Assembly (NCBI GenBank): GCA_965220185.1 | Contig: OZ244807.1 | Location: 1,488,001-1,552,000, forward strand | Length of the DNA stretch: 64,000 nucleotides | Source: Azotimanducus sp965220185 | GTDB taxonomy: Bacteria > Pseudomonadota > Gammaproteobacteria > Pseudomonadales > Azotimanducaceae | Direction: 5' to 3' | Shown here: one piece after another, positions 20,101 through 26,589 of the stretch | Numbering within the stretch: position 1 is the stretch's first letter | How the letters are laid out: each line of letters opens with the position of its first letter | The notes under the pieces: model-generated | Seen by the model: only the letters and a program-made list of their open reading frames with translations | The model's database searches: none | Told to the model about the DNA's origin: nothing | Made by a program: the position numbers and the translations under genes

Positions 20101-23100
20101 CCGGCCACCCCCCCGGACACCGCGCGCACCTCAAAGCCGTAGGCGGTGCCGTTGGTCAGGCCCGTCACCGTGTGGGTGGTGGTGGCGGCGGTGCTGCTGG
20201 CGATCGCCGTCCAGCTGCCCCAGGCGCCGGTGTCCGGCGGGGTGCGCTGGCGGAACTCGTAGCCGCCGATCGCGGCGTTGGAGGGGTCGGTCCAACTCAG
20301 GACGGCCTCGCCGTCGCCCGCCGCGGCGGCGAAGCCCGCGGGCGCGGCCGGGGCAGGCGGGTCGTTCACCGTCACCTCGAAGCGATTGGCGGTCGGCGAT
20401 GGATCGGCCCCGCCGCCCACGTTGGTCGCGAGCCCGTCCCGGTCGAAGCCGTTCGCCGTCGCATCGTCCGGCCCGAGCGCGACCACCAGCGTCTCCGCGC
20501 CGGCGTCGTCGTCGAGCAGGGCCGTCAGCGTCAGCGTCGCGGTCCGCGCCGCCGCCCCCGAAAAGGCCAGCTGCGGCGTCGCCGTGGTCTCGCCGCTCAG
20601 CGCCACGCCCGTGTTCAGCCCCGCCCCGGTCTTCAGCGCCAGGCTCCAGTCGTCCGTGTCCACATCCGTCCCGCCGATCGACAACGGCACATCGATCGCC
20701 TCGCCCGCCACGAGGTCGCGGCCCAGCGTCACCGTGAACTCGACCGTTCCGCCCTCGCGCACCGCGCCCGTGCCCGCGCGGGCGAGTTCGACCAGGGTCG
20801 GATCGTCGTCGCGGATGGTGACGAAGGCGCTGTTGGCATTGGAGTCGATGCTGAACCCGGTCGGGAGCAGGTTATCGGGATCCTCGCTGATCGTCAGCGT
20901 CACCAACTCGTCGGGCTCGTCGGTGGTGTCCGCTGTTCCATAGACGGAGAAGCTGAACTGGGTTGTGCTGCTTCCGTCGCCCGTCAGATCGATGCAGCCG
21001 CTGCCGTCGAGCGTCAGGTTGGTGCGTCCCCGGTCCACCACGAAGCTGGGGGTCGACAGGGAGCTGGTGAAGCAGTTCCTGAGCGACACGCTCGCCGCCA
21101 ACGGCGTCACCGTCACAAATAGAGCGGCGGGGGTGGCGACTTCGGATTCCTGATTGACGTCACTGCCTTCCACGGCGCCGGCGGACAAGGTCGTGGTCTG
21201 CGCCTGCGCGGACGGCGCGGCCGTCGCCTCGGACGAGGCCGCGCCCTCGAGCGTCCCGTCCAGGGCGCGGACCTGGAAGCCGTAGGCCGTGCCGTTCGTC
21301 AGGCCCGTGACCGTGTGCGTGGTGGTGGCGGCGGTGCTGCTGGCGATGGCCGTCCAGCTCCCCCAGCTGCCGGTGTCCGGCGGCGTGCGCTGGCGGAACT
21401 GGTAGCCGCTGATGGCGGCGTCGGACGGGTCGGTCCAGCTCAGGACCACTTGGCCGTCGCCCGCCGCGGCGGCGAAGCCCGCGGGGGCCAGCGGCGGGTC
21501 GTCGTCCTCGATGGTCAGCGTGTGCGTGGTCCGGGCGCCGAGGTCGTAGCCGGCGCCGTCGGCCAGGGTCAGGATGACCGTCTCGTCGCCCTCGCGCAGC
21601 GCGTCCTGGACGATGGTGATGGGGATGAACGCCCCGGCCTCGCCCGCGGACACGGCCACGCTGTCGCTGGCCGCCGCCGTGAAGTCCCCGTCCGAACCCC
21701 GGGTCGCGGTGCCGGTCACCGTGTAGGCCACCGTGAGCCCCGCCGACGGGGCCGGGTTGATACTGATGGGAATGGACGCCGAAATGTTCTCGGGAGTTGC
21801 TCCCGCGGAGGATGTGAACTGCACCGCCGGCGCCGTCGGCGTGGCGGACACGGTGTCCGACAAGGCGACGCCCAACGCATTGTTCCAGGCGCGGATCTGG
21901 AAGTCGTAGGTGGTGCCGTTGATCAGGGATAGCAGGCCAAGCAGGCCGGTCACCGTGTAAGTGGTGGTGTTGGCATTGCTGCCGCCTATTGAGCGCCAGT
22001 TTTGCCAGCTGCGGCCGCTTTCCCGCGACCGGAACTGGTACCGGGTGATTCTGCTGTCGCGGGGGTTGTCCCAGCTCAGCACGACCTGGCCGTCGCCCGC
22101 CGTGGCCGTGAGGCCGGTCGGCTTGAGCAGCGGCGGGTTGGCCAGCGGCGTGGCGGTGGCGGCGTCCGAGGCGGCGCCTTGCAGCGCCCCGGCGCGGGCG
22201 CGGACGCGGAAGCCGTACTGCGTGCCGTTGACCAGGCCGGAGATGCGGCCGCCGGTGGCGCCGGGGCCGGCGCCGGGACTGAAGTTGCGCCAGCCGCCCC
22301 AGGCGCCGGGGGTGCTGCGCCAGTTGTCCCACTGGTACGAGGTGATGCGGCTGTCGTCCGAGGCCGTCCAGCGCAGCGTCACCTGGCCGCCGCCCGGGCC
22401 CGGCGTCGCGGTGAGGCCGGTCGGCGCGGCGGGGCCGTTGGGGGCGCCCTTGAGGGCGAAGCGGATGGAGGTCCCGATGCCCGGCCCGTTTATCCAATTG
22501 CCATTGACAACGAAGCGTCCGGCGTCGGCGATGCTCCAGCCGGCCGCGCCGGTCTGCGCGTTGGATGTGGTAACGGTTAAATCCACATTGGACGATGGCG
22601 TATTCCTGCCGTCATTGACCACGAGGAAATAGGTCGTGCTGGCCGCGAGCGTGGTGCCGGCCGGGGCGGTGAACGTGTTCAGGGCATCTGGAGTGAAGCT
22701 GGACGGATTGGCGAGCGTCGCCACGATGGCGCCGGGGTTTGCGCCCCCGCCGGCGCGGATCGTGACAACCGTGCCTCTGCCCGACACTCCCCGCAATGGT
22801 ATGTCCACCGCCGAGAGCGTGTAGCCGTAGCCGTTGGAACCGGTGGTGAAGGCCACTGCGACCTGATTTGCAGTGATGAATAACAAAGGCTGCCCTGTGT
22901 TGCTGACCAGCGTGTCCTGCGCCTGGGCGGCGGGGGCGAGGGCGGCCAGCAGCGGCAGGGCGAGCAGGGCGGCGGCAAGCGCGCGCAGCGCGCGCCGCGG
23001 TCGGGCGGAAGCGGCGGGGCGGGGCCGCCTTTCAAGGGCCCGGCCCCGGCGGGCGGCGCGGCGGAGGCCCGCCAAGGGGCCGGCCGCGGAGGGGGCGGGG

Positions 23101-23330
23101 CGGTCGGAGGAGGATGGCGCGCGAAGCCGGTCCGGGCGGCGGCGGGAGAGAGGTTCGGGCGCAGAGGCCGGCGGGCGGGAGCGGCCCCGGCTGCCGGGGC
23201 CGGACGCCGGTTCCGCGGGGATGCCGGCGAGGGGGCGCCCGGCCCGGCCGGCGGCGTCGGAGCGGGCGTTCCGAAGGCTGTCACATGGCGGGGCGCCCGG
23301 ACGGCCCCGGCGGCCCCTCAGGCCGCGCAT
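14109..23330 (-). CDS. Giant Calx-beta / fibronectin type III outer-membrane protein with C-terminal beta-barrel
   Basis: An open frame of 3073 codons, very GC-rich. Residues 1-110 are Arg/Pro-rich and probably not a natural N-terminus; a signal peptide follows (ALLALPLLAALAPAAQAQ, ending near 137). Then, roughly: an N-terminal beta domain (138-295), about six FN3 domains (300-495, 612-710, 1000-1095, 1475-1580, 1775-1875) and about ten Calx-beta domains ending in DDD/DND motifs. Two short helical spacers (about 1580-1660 and 1995-2080) interrupt them. The last 400 residues have alternating beta-strand pattern (LWGRAAQGGFGG, MLGADYARGGWLVGLALA) and end in EARW, typical of an autotransporter-like outer-membrane barrel. 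Likely a surface adhesin. A 23-C tract on the coding strand lies 3 bp before the ATG, so expression may vary by phase. The true start is uncertain. Confidence 0.85.
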   Translation of the reverse strand: MRGLRGRRGRPGAPPCDSLRNARSDAAGRAGRPLAGIPAEPASGPGSRGRSRPPASAPEPLSRRRPDRLRAPSSSDRPAPSAAGPLAGLRRAARRGRALERRPRPAASARPRRALRALAAALLALPLLAALAPAAQAQDTLVSNTGQPLLFITANQVAVAFTTGSNGYGYTLSAVDIPLRGVSGRGTVVTIRAGGGANPGAIVATLANPSSFTPDALNTFTAPAGTTLAASTTYFLVVNDGRNTPSSNVDLTVTTSNAQTGAAGWSIADAGRFVVNGNWINGPGIGTSIRFALKGAPNGPAAPTGLTATPGPGGGQVTLRWTASDDSRITSYQWDNWRSTPGAWGGWRNFSPGAGPGATGGRISGLVNGTQYGFRVRARAGALQGAASDAATATPLANPPLLKPTGLTATAGDGQVVLSWDNPRDSRITRYQFRSRESGRSWQNWRSIGGSNANTTTYTVTGLLGLLSLINGTTYDFQIRAWNNALGVALSDTVSATPTAPAVQFTSSAGATPENISASIPISINPAPSAGLTVAYTVTGTATRGSDGDFTAAASDSVAVSAGEAGAFIPITIVQDALREGDETVILTLADGAGYDLGARTTHTLTIEDDDPPLAPAGFAAAAGDGQVVLSWTDPSDAAISGYQFRQRTPPDTGSWGSWTAIASSTAATTTHTVTGLTNGTAYGFQVRALDGTLEGAASSEATAAPSAQAQTTTLSAGAVEGSDVNQESEVATPAALFVTVTPLAASVSLRNCFTSSLSTPSFVVDRGRTNLTLDGSGCIDLTGDGSSTTQFSFSVYGTADTTDEPDELVTLTISEDPDNLLPTGFSIDSNANSAFVTIRDDDPTLVELARAGTGAVREGGTVEFTVTLGRDLVAGEAIDVPLSIGGTDVDTDDWSLALKTGAGLNTGVALSGETTATPQLAFSGAAARTATLTLTALLDDDAGAETLVVALGPDDATANGFDRDGLATNVGGGADPSPTANRFEVTVNDPPAPAAPAGFAAAAGDGEAVLSWTDPSNAAIGGYEFRQRTPPDTGAWGSWTAIASSTAATTTHTVTGLTNGTAYGFEVRAVSGGVAGAASSEATATPTAATAGVTTATTDGEATEGSTTDTATFTVVLNTQPSGGVAVAVTAPAGLELSTGSTFASSAQIGFTNSFWSTPQTVTVRATDDSTDSPLGRELSVTYTTSSQDSNYRTFSGTAATVTVADNDPTAVTLAGAAGDVAEGATKTFTVTLGRGLVNGEVLPVPLTFGGEATRGTDYTTACPTTLPTGVACANLDSGNATVTFTGPTTGTTATTVTLTLTAAADSAAEPGGETVAIGLGTLNASSGTGLGGGASGADSLADFRITDAVTVAFAAGSTAVTVAEGDDSHAELTLALSAARGAATRVRLISEGTSASQTTDFEAGPYTVDFPAGATRATLRIAIEDDNVPEESEAFKVTIAALNLPAGVSVGAPSESTVTIRDDDKPPPAPTGLTATPGAGSVALAWGYAPPAPPAVDRTADFQYRRGTGDPVSWGAWKTIPGSGPGTRSHTARGLAGGTDYAFQVRARSLPGSGFRLGVSSATARATPLPGLADKVRGWMAEASCAAADACVAHWKRALKALGQAGPDLADVEPMTFGEALTLAYTPAGLLGYTPAAAHGARWLEVAKALQALEVERVVVTIAASPAGPVAEGAELTFTLTAAAKASTTFDLFVTVADATGGGDFLAAADEGQRRVQLKAGATSASFKVRTVADRNDEPDGMVAASLAAVPAVYTVGSPASASVQVTDNDGEGTVAPAAPADFTAAAGDARVVLRWTKPSGNRITGYEVRRRTPPGTGTWGDWTPIADSDADTVAHTVADLANGTAYGFEVRALAGALAGAASSEASATPSAGAPPPVPGVSIAAGPGVSEGAGATFTLTAAPPPAAPLAVSVAVSQGGDFAASGQIGARTVTVPTSGTATFAVRTVDDTRDEPDGTVTAAVSAGTGYTVGSTASATVAVADNDAAPATCPATAAGLIDTVRRYYEQNRNNPARNFGENWRRVLIAFGAKPAGTPDAAPFTAAEARAGEAVWDGWRPVRVELERLEACPGRTPPRVPETTPQTPQTPPSTPRVAVAAGAGVAEGTAAAFTLTATPAPAADLTVNYTVSDAANADFVAAGGEGAKTAVIRAGESSADIEVATAADTTDEPSGSVSVTVDSGDGYAPGDPASAEVRVADDDATTVALAGPAGDIAEDGGTKAFTVTLGRTLEAHESLRVPLVFGGAAARGADWTAACAPAPGVHCGPLHTYVSPHVEFVGASGAPAQATVTLAAVPDSLDEGAGETVTVAIGTVETNADGGAAASGSLSFAIADDDDPPPAVTVMAGPGVTEGADAVFTITVSPAPSSALKVNYAVSDADGADFVAAADEGAKTLNIAANATSATVTVPTVPDAAAESSGDVSLRLAAGAGYRLGDPPSAAVRVSDDDGAASLPGLSISDARGREGEPMRFTITLSPASEKTVRVRMDVRDATPPSARWERYDYARPYYDVTFAPGETEQRRWVYIYDDAHDEGEETFEAVLSRAEGAVIAKAVGVGTIANDDPLPAAYLARFGRAVADQALAGVAGRIAAARPPGLDARLAGGAFSERPEPDGAGGGMEPRAMAGMASGGGFGGMPRAGGQATRPGPAGAGMSVRDALLSSGFSLTGGGDAAGGSLALWGRAAQGGFGGEARGAGTGVRLDGEASTAMLGADYARGGWLVGLALARSASEGGYAGLGGAAPACPGGLEGAAPQCGDGAPRVDAGKVRASLASVTPYAALRLSERFSAWGAAGAGAGEVALRTAAGSSHRAGTRWRMAAAGARGELPAGGGALALTSDALWTRTDSEATRDLAASSSATTRLRLGIEGGWRLALGRGMSLAPTLEAGARHDGGDAGSGFGVELGGGLAWAAPALGLALDVSGRALVAHEDGGMEDMGFSAALAFDPAPGGGRGPSLGLRRDLGGRSAGGLEALLRPAAPDSREGGGAGGAAAAAGRWAAEAAWGLPAFGGRFTGAPHAGVGLGAGAREYTLGWRLAPHDPDAPEVSLGVRAARREGRAAKPEHAFGLEIEARW

Positions 23331-23333
23331 TTC

Positions 23334-23356
23334 GGGGGGGGGGGGGGGGGGGGGGG
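23334..23356. repeat. Homopolymer tract, 23 G on + strand, at the start of the giant gene
   Basis: Twenty-three consecutive G (C on the coding strand), three bases before the ATG of the giant surface-protein frame. On the coding strand there is no ATG or GTG between the tract and the in-frame stop at 23430-23432. A TTG at 23413 would join the giant frame only when the tract is a multiple of three (21 or 24). The tract may therefore act on translation, or on transcription or ribosome access. Long homopolymers of this kind are classic slipped-strand contingency sequences. Confidence 0.9.
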
Positions 23357-23531
23357 TGAGGCGACAACGCGTACGGAAGGCCGGACGGATGCCGGATGCC
23401 GCGCAGGCGGCAATGTTTCTGAAAGAGCCTTAATAGCTTTTAGTCCCGACATCGCCGCCGATCTCCTCACCGAGCTTTCAATCAGGGATGACAGCCTACC
23501 AGAAAACGAGCCCGCGCAGGGAGCGGCAAGG

Positions 23532-23927
23532 TCAAGGGCCCGCCGGGCCCGCCCCCGAAAAGCCCAGCACCAGCCCCGCTATCACCCCGGTCTGCGCGAT
23601 CAGCGCCCCGATCATCCACTTCAGCAGGTCGGCCTTGAGCTCGGCCATCTGCCGCTTCTGAGATCCTTTCATCTCCTGTATCTCCCGCTTGATCTCCTGT
23701 ATCTCCCGCTTGATCTCCTGTATCGTTTGCTCGGTGGCCGCCTCATGCTCCGCCAACTGCTGCTTCTGGGCCCCCTCGAGCCGCAGCAGGTTCTCCCTGG
23801 TGGCCAGGTTGCTGTTCAGCAGGGCCACCTGCTCATCCGCCAGCGCTTCCGCCTGCTCCTCGGTGAACCCCGTCCGCGTCAGGCGCTTGACGAACCGGTG
23901 GGTGTCAAATGCAATGGCTTCGCTCAT
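23532..23927 (-). CDS. Coiled-coil membrane protein, DUF1640-like, copy 1
   Basis: A 131 aa protein. The N-terminus MSEAIAFDTHRFVKRL..GFTEEQAEALADEQ is shared with the paralogue at 25600-25866 and matches the style of DUF1640 (CCDC90-like) proteins. The middle is a long coiled coil with a three-fold IQEIKRE / IQEMKGS heptad run, encoded by 21 bp near-repeats at about 23665-23722. A single hydrophobic segment near the C-terminus (WMIGALIAQTGVIAGLVLGF) should anchor it. Function unknown. About 45 bp upstream of the ATG are conserved with the paralogue, suggesting a shared promoter or a duplicated unit. Confidence 0.7.
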   Translation of the reverse strand: MSEAIAFDTHRFVKRLTRTGFTEEQAEALADEQVALLNSNLATRENLLRLEGAQKQQLAEHEAATEQTIQEIKREIQEIKREIQEMKGSQKRQMAELKADLLKWMIGALIAQTGVIAGLVLGFSGAGPAGP

Positions 23928-24087
23928 GGCGGCATTCTACAAACACGCAGTGGGTCTTGCAATTCGCGGCGTTGCGCGACGCCACATGAGGGTGGGCGGG
24001 TGATGGATCCACGATCATTGGAGGATGATTGTGGACATGGACCTGCGTCGGGCGAAGACGCCAGGGATTTAAGTTCGGGTTAAAAAA

Positions 24088-24153
24088 GGGACTTATATAC
24101 ATGATGCCGGAATACCGACACCCGTTATCCTTTGACGGGTATTTATAAGTCCC
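24088..24153. repeat. Nested inverted repeat, possible terminator-like structure
   Basis: Outer arms GGGACTTATA (24088-24097) and TATAAGTCCC (24144-24153) are perfect complements. An inner pair ACCCGT / ACGGGT lies within (24120-24140). It sits in the 230 bp gap between the first coiled-coil gene and the PIN-domain gene, downstream of the PIN gene on the minus strand. On the minus strand the structure is followed by CTTTTTTAA, so it may terminate transcription of the toxin gene. The motif TTAAAAAAGGGACTT recurs at 25600. The remainder of the gap shows nothing recognisable. Confidence 0.45.
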
Positions 24154-24157
24154 CAGA

Positions 24158-25078
24158 TTATCTTCCGAATGGAATTGAACGGGTTTGTTGGTGGTTGGTG
24201 TCGGCGCGATTGATTGTCTCATTGAGGTTGATTTCTGTTTGGAACGCATGGTCACGGCAGTCTCGGTGGACAGAAAGTGCGTGTTTCATGGTGCGATGAA
24301 ACGCATCGTCGTGTTCAAACATGTTATGAACACGGAAAATTACCGTTTCGTGCTGTGTTTTCACATGCGTTTCACGTCTTTCATGTGTTTTGAACCCCGC
24401 CGAAAACAACGTCGCGAGTGTTTGTGTGAATAGTTGTTTGTTGGTGTCTTCGTCGCGGGCCACATGGGGCATTCCATATCGAATGCACCAATGATAGACA
24501 CGTTCTTCGCTATATCCCGAAAGCACATCTAGCGTTTCGCTTGGGGTGTGTACGAGTTTCTGGTTGACACCTCTGTCTTTGAGCCAGTCGTTGATCGCGT
24601 CATGGTTGAGCGTATGTAGGTTGTTCGTGCTTAGTAGCGGGATATTGAGCACAATTGCTTCGGCGACAATAAGCGGATCGCCTTCGGCGATTATGCCAAG
24701 GGTGTCTCGTTGGAAGGCGTTTTGTGGGAGCGAACGAAGTAACCGGCTCAAATAGACATGATCATGTTCGATTGTTCGTAATTGAAACGGGGACATTGCG
24801 AACATTTCTGTGCAATACGCAACGGCGGCAGCCTTCACTGCCAGAAGGGTTTCACTTATGCTTTCGGTGTCGGTTGCATCAGGGTGTCTATTCCACCACC
24901 GTTCTTCTTCGCATTGTGCGATCTGACAGTTTCGTTTCCCGATCAGTTCATGCGCAACTTCCGGGAGCACACTAATGGTGTGTTCTGTTTCTAGCGCAAT
25001 CCCGTGTAACAGCCGTCTTGATGACGGGTTTCGAATCATGTTGGTATCGGTGGCGAATGTCTCACCGTCCGTGTTCAT
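24158..25078 (-). CDS. PIN-domain protein, probable toxin
   Basis: A 306 aa protein with a PIN-like N-terminal half. The first acidic motif is ATDTNMIRNP, followed by an acidic cluster and the late PIN motif DPLIVAEAIVLNIPLLSTNN. PIN domains are usually Mg-dependent ribonucleases. The C-terminal 100 residues (His-rich) have no recognised domain, and the protein is about twice the length of a typical VapC. It overlaps the upstream 88 aa gene by 17 bp, the layout of a toxin-antitoxin pair. The sequence is visibly AT-richer than the giant gene beside it, suggesting separate acquisition. Confidence 0.6.
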   Translation of the reverse strand: MNTDGETFATDTNMIRNPSSRRLLHGIALETEHTISVLPEVAHELIGKRNCQIAQCEEERWWNRHPDATDTESISETLLAVKAAAVAYCTEMFAMSPFQLRTIEHDHVYLSRLLRSLPQNAFQRDTLGIIAEGDPLIVAEAIVLNIPLLSTNNLHTLNHDAINDWLKDRGVNQKLVHTPSETLDVLSGYSEERVYHWCIRYGMPHVARDEDTNKQLFTQTLATLFSAGFKTHERRETHVKTQHETVIFRVHNMFEHDDAFHRTMKHALSVHRDCRDHAFQTEINLNETINRADTNHQQTRSIPFGR

Positions 25079-25328
25079 ACGGGTCCTCTGTTACCCAATC
25101 TGGAAGGTCTGTTGTGATGGCGTCGTCTGGGTCCGGCAAATTGCTATGGTCATACCAATCGACGCCTGAAAGCAACGCTTGTTGTCGAGGGGAGAGTTTC
25201 TCGCCGACGATTTCGCCGTGATCGTCAAAGACGTACACGTCTTTCAGGCGTTCTGTGATTTCGGCGTCCGACAGCAAGAGCTTTTTGAAGCTGCCGGGTG
25301 GGATCTTTTCGAATCGTCCATGTGGCAT
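25062..25328 (-). CDS. Small acidic protein, candidate antitoxin of the PIN-domain protein
   Basis: An 88 aa acidic protein starting MPHGRFEKIPPG and ending in a stretch rich in Asp, Glu and Pro (DPDDAITTDLPDWVTEDPYE). I recognise no named domain. The case for an antitoxin is positional: it lies immediately upstream of the PIN-domain gene and overlaps it by 17 bp, and small acidic partners are usual for PIN toxins. It shares the lower GC of its neighbour. It could also be an unrelated hypothetical gene. Confidence 0.5.
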   Translation of the reverse strand: MPHGRFEKIPPGSFKKLLLSDAEITERLKDVYVFDDHGEIVGEKLSPRQQALLSGVDWYDHSNLPDPDDAITTDLPDWVTEDPYEHGR

Positions 25329-25403
25329 GCCGTATCGGCCTCTATCCTGTTATGTGTCCTGTGCTTATGGTACTTGATTCGGTGTGAACGGGGCGTCTCA
25401 CTA

Positions 25404-25549
25404 AGGTGCTCCCCATTCTTTGGACAGTTCGAGGGCGGAAAATAAGGTGCGCTCCGGTCGGTGCCCCGAGATGATCGGGACAGGCAGCTCGGGCGCGTCC
25501 TCGGCTTTGAGCACAGCTTAGCAAGATGTCCGAAAATTGGGGAGCACCT
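25404..25549. repeat. MITE-like element, family C
   Basis: A 146 bp segment with imperfect terminal inverted repeats of about 25 bp: the left end AGGTGCTCCCCATTCTTTGG and the right end, read on the other strand, AGGTGCTCCCCAATTTTCGG. The interior shows a small hairpin around GAGATGATCGGGACAGGC. No coding gene fits here: the short frames overlapping it lack any family signal. It occupies most of the 270 bp gap between the antitoxin-like gene and the second coiled-coil gene. I saw only one copy in the window. Confidence 0.6.
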
Positions 25550-25599
25550 CAGCTTGCCTCTTCCGTAATTGCCGGGTGTGTCAATTCCGCGGAATTCCC

Positions 25600-25866
25600 T
25601 TAAAAAAGGGACTTGAGCATCGGCAGTATCTGAACGACGATCACCAGACCCACCATCCATTTCAGCACAAGCATGTCTGCCTTGACCGCGGCCAACTGCC
25701 GCTCCAGGTCGCCTTTGGTCTCTAGAAGATCCTGCCTGGTGGCCAGATTGGTGTTCAGCAGGGCCGCCTGCTCATCGGCCAAGGCTTCGGCCTGCGCCTC
25801 GGTGAACCCCGTCCGCGTCGGGCGCTTGACGAACCGGTGGGTGTCGAATGCAATGGCTTCGCTCAT
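25600..25866 (-). CDS. Coiled-coil membrane protein, DUF1640-like, copy 2
   Basis: An 88 aa paralogue of the protein at 23532-23927. The first 46 residues are nearly the same (MSEAIAFDTHRFVKR and GFTEAQAEALADEQAALL), but the coiled coil is shorter, without the IQEIKRE repeat. The C-terminal hydrophobic segment LKWMVGLVIVVQILPML is kept. About 45 bp upstream of the start match the leader of copy 1 (GCGGCATTCTACAAACACGC). Directly upstream of that leader comes the broken 3' copy of the giant gene. Function unknown. Confidence 0.65.
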   Translation of the reverse strand: MSEAIAFDTHRFVKRPTRTGFTEAQAEALADEQAALLNTNLATRQDLLETKGDLERQLAAVKADMLVLKWMVGLVIVVQILPMLKSLF

Positions 25867-25910
25867 GGCGGCATTCTACAAACACGCTGTGAACCTTGCA
25901 ATTCGCCGCA

Positions 25911-26311
25911 GCCTACCATCTGGCTTCGATCTCGAGTCCGAAGGCGTGCTCGGGCTTCGCCGCCCGGCCCTCGCGGCGCGCGGCCCTGACGCCGAGCGAG
26001 ACCTCGGGCGCGTCCGGGTCGTGCGGCGCGAGCCGCCAGCCGAGGGTGTACTCGCGGGCGCCCGCGCCGAGGCCGACGCCGGCGTGCGGGGCGCCGGTGA
26101 AGCGGCCGCCGAAGGCCGGCAGCCCCCAGGCGGCCTCCGCCGCCCAGCGGCCAGCCGCCGCCGCGCCGCCTGCGCCGCCCCGCCCGCGGACCGCCCGCCG
26201 AGGTCCCGGCGCAGGCCGAGGGACGGCCCGCGCCCGCCGCCGGGCGCCGGGTCGAAGGCCAGCGCCGCCGAGAAGCCCATGTCCTCCATGCCGCCGTCCT
26301 CGTGCGCCACC
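25911..26311 (-). pseudogene. Broken duplicate of the 3' end of the giant outer-membrane protein gene
   Basis: These 401 bp match 14107-14556, the last 450 bp of the giant gene including its stop, essentially base for base. The only differences seen are a 3 bp loss in a GCC run and an internal deletion of about 46 bp that shifts the frame. It has no start codon or upstream part. Its 5' edge joins directly to the anticodon arm of a tRNA-His remnant with about 2 bp of shared sequence. It is either a true duplication that could serve as a silent recombination donor, or a sign of misassembly at a repeat. Confidence 0.8.
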
Positions 26312-26353
26312 GGATCCACAATCCGGAGCTCCACCTGCTGAGCTACGCCCACC
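26310..26353 (-). pseudogene. tRNA-His (GTG) fragment, 3' part missing
   Basis: The first 44 nt of a histidine tRNA: an acceptor 5' strand GGTGGGCG (including the extra 5' G typical of tRNA-His), D arm TAGCTCAGCAGGTGGAGC, and a complete anticodon arm CCGGA-TTGTGGA-TCCGG with anticodon GTG. After the anticodon stem the sequence changes into the broken giant-gene copy, so variable loop, T arm and acceptor 3' strand are absent. It cannot make a functional tRNA unless another locus supplies one. It follows tRNA-Pro and tRNA-Arg in the same orientation. Confidence 0.8.
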
Positions 26354-26355
26354 AT

Positions 26356-26432
26356 TGGCGCGCCTGGAAGGACTCGAACCTTCAACCCTCGGCTTAGAAG
26401 GCCGATGCTCTGTCCAGTTGAGCTACAGGCGC
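26356..26432 (-). tRNA. tRNA-Arg (anticodon TCT)
   Basis: A complete cloverleaf on the minus strand. The acceptor stem GCGCCTG pairs with CAGGCGC, followed by discriminator G and encoded CCA. The anticodon arm CGGCC-TTCTAAG-CCG places TCT in the loop. The T arm contains GGTTCGAGTCC. It lies 8 bp downstream of tRNA-Pro and 2 bp before the tRNA-His fragment, so the three were probably co-transcribed. Confidence 0.95.
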
Positions 26433-26440
26433 ATCTCGAC

Positions 26441-26517
26441 TGGTCGGGGTAGAGAGATTCGAACTCCCGACTTCCTGCTCCCAAAGCAGGCGCGCTACCA
26501 GACTGCGCCATACCCCG
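26441..26517 (-). tRNA. tRNA-Pro (anticodon TGG)
   Basis: A complete cloverleaf on the minus strand. The acceptor stem CGGGGTA pairs with TACCCCG, followed by A and encoded CCA. The anticodon arm CTGCT-TTGGGAG-CAG carries TGG, and the T arm contains AGTTCGAATCT. It is the first gene of the Pro-Arg-His cluster. Confidence 0.96.
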
Positions 26518-26589
26518 GTGCTGTCCAACTGCCCTCCCAAGCGGGAGGGACGCATCACACTGATGAAGTGGCCGATTTTCCACCCCTAT

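Noticed and set aside
13647..21122. Open frame of 2491 codons on the + strand opposite the giant gene
   Set aside because: The product is an Arg/Pro/Ala/His-rich shadow without domains. Very high GC removes stop codons on both strands, and the minus-strand frame has clear Calx-beta/FN3 domains and a signal peptide.
25244..25660. Small frames around the family C element
   Set aside because: They cross the inverted-repeat element and lack starts with ribosome sites or any family pattern.
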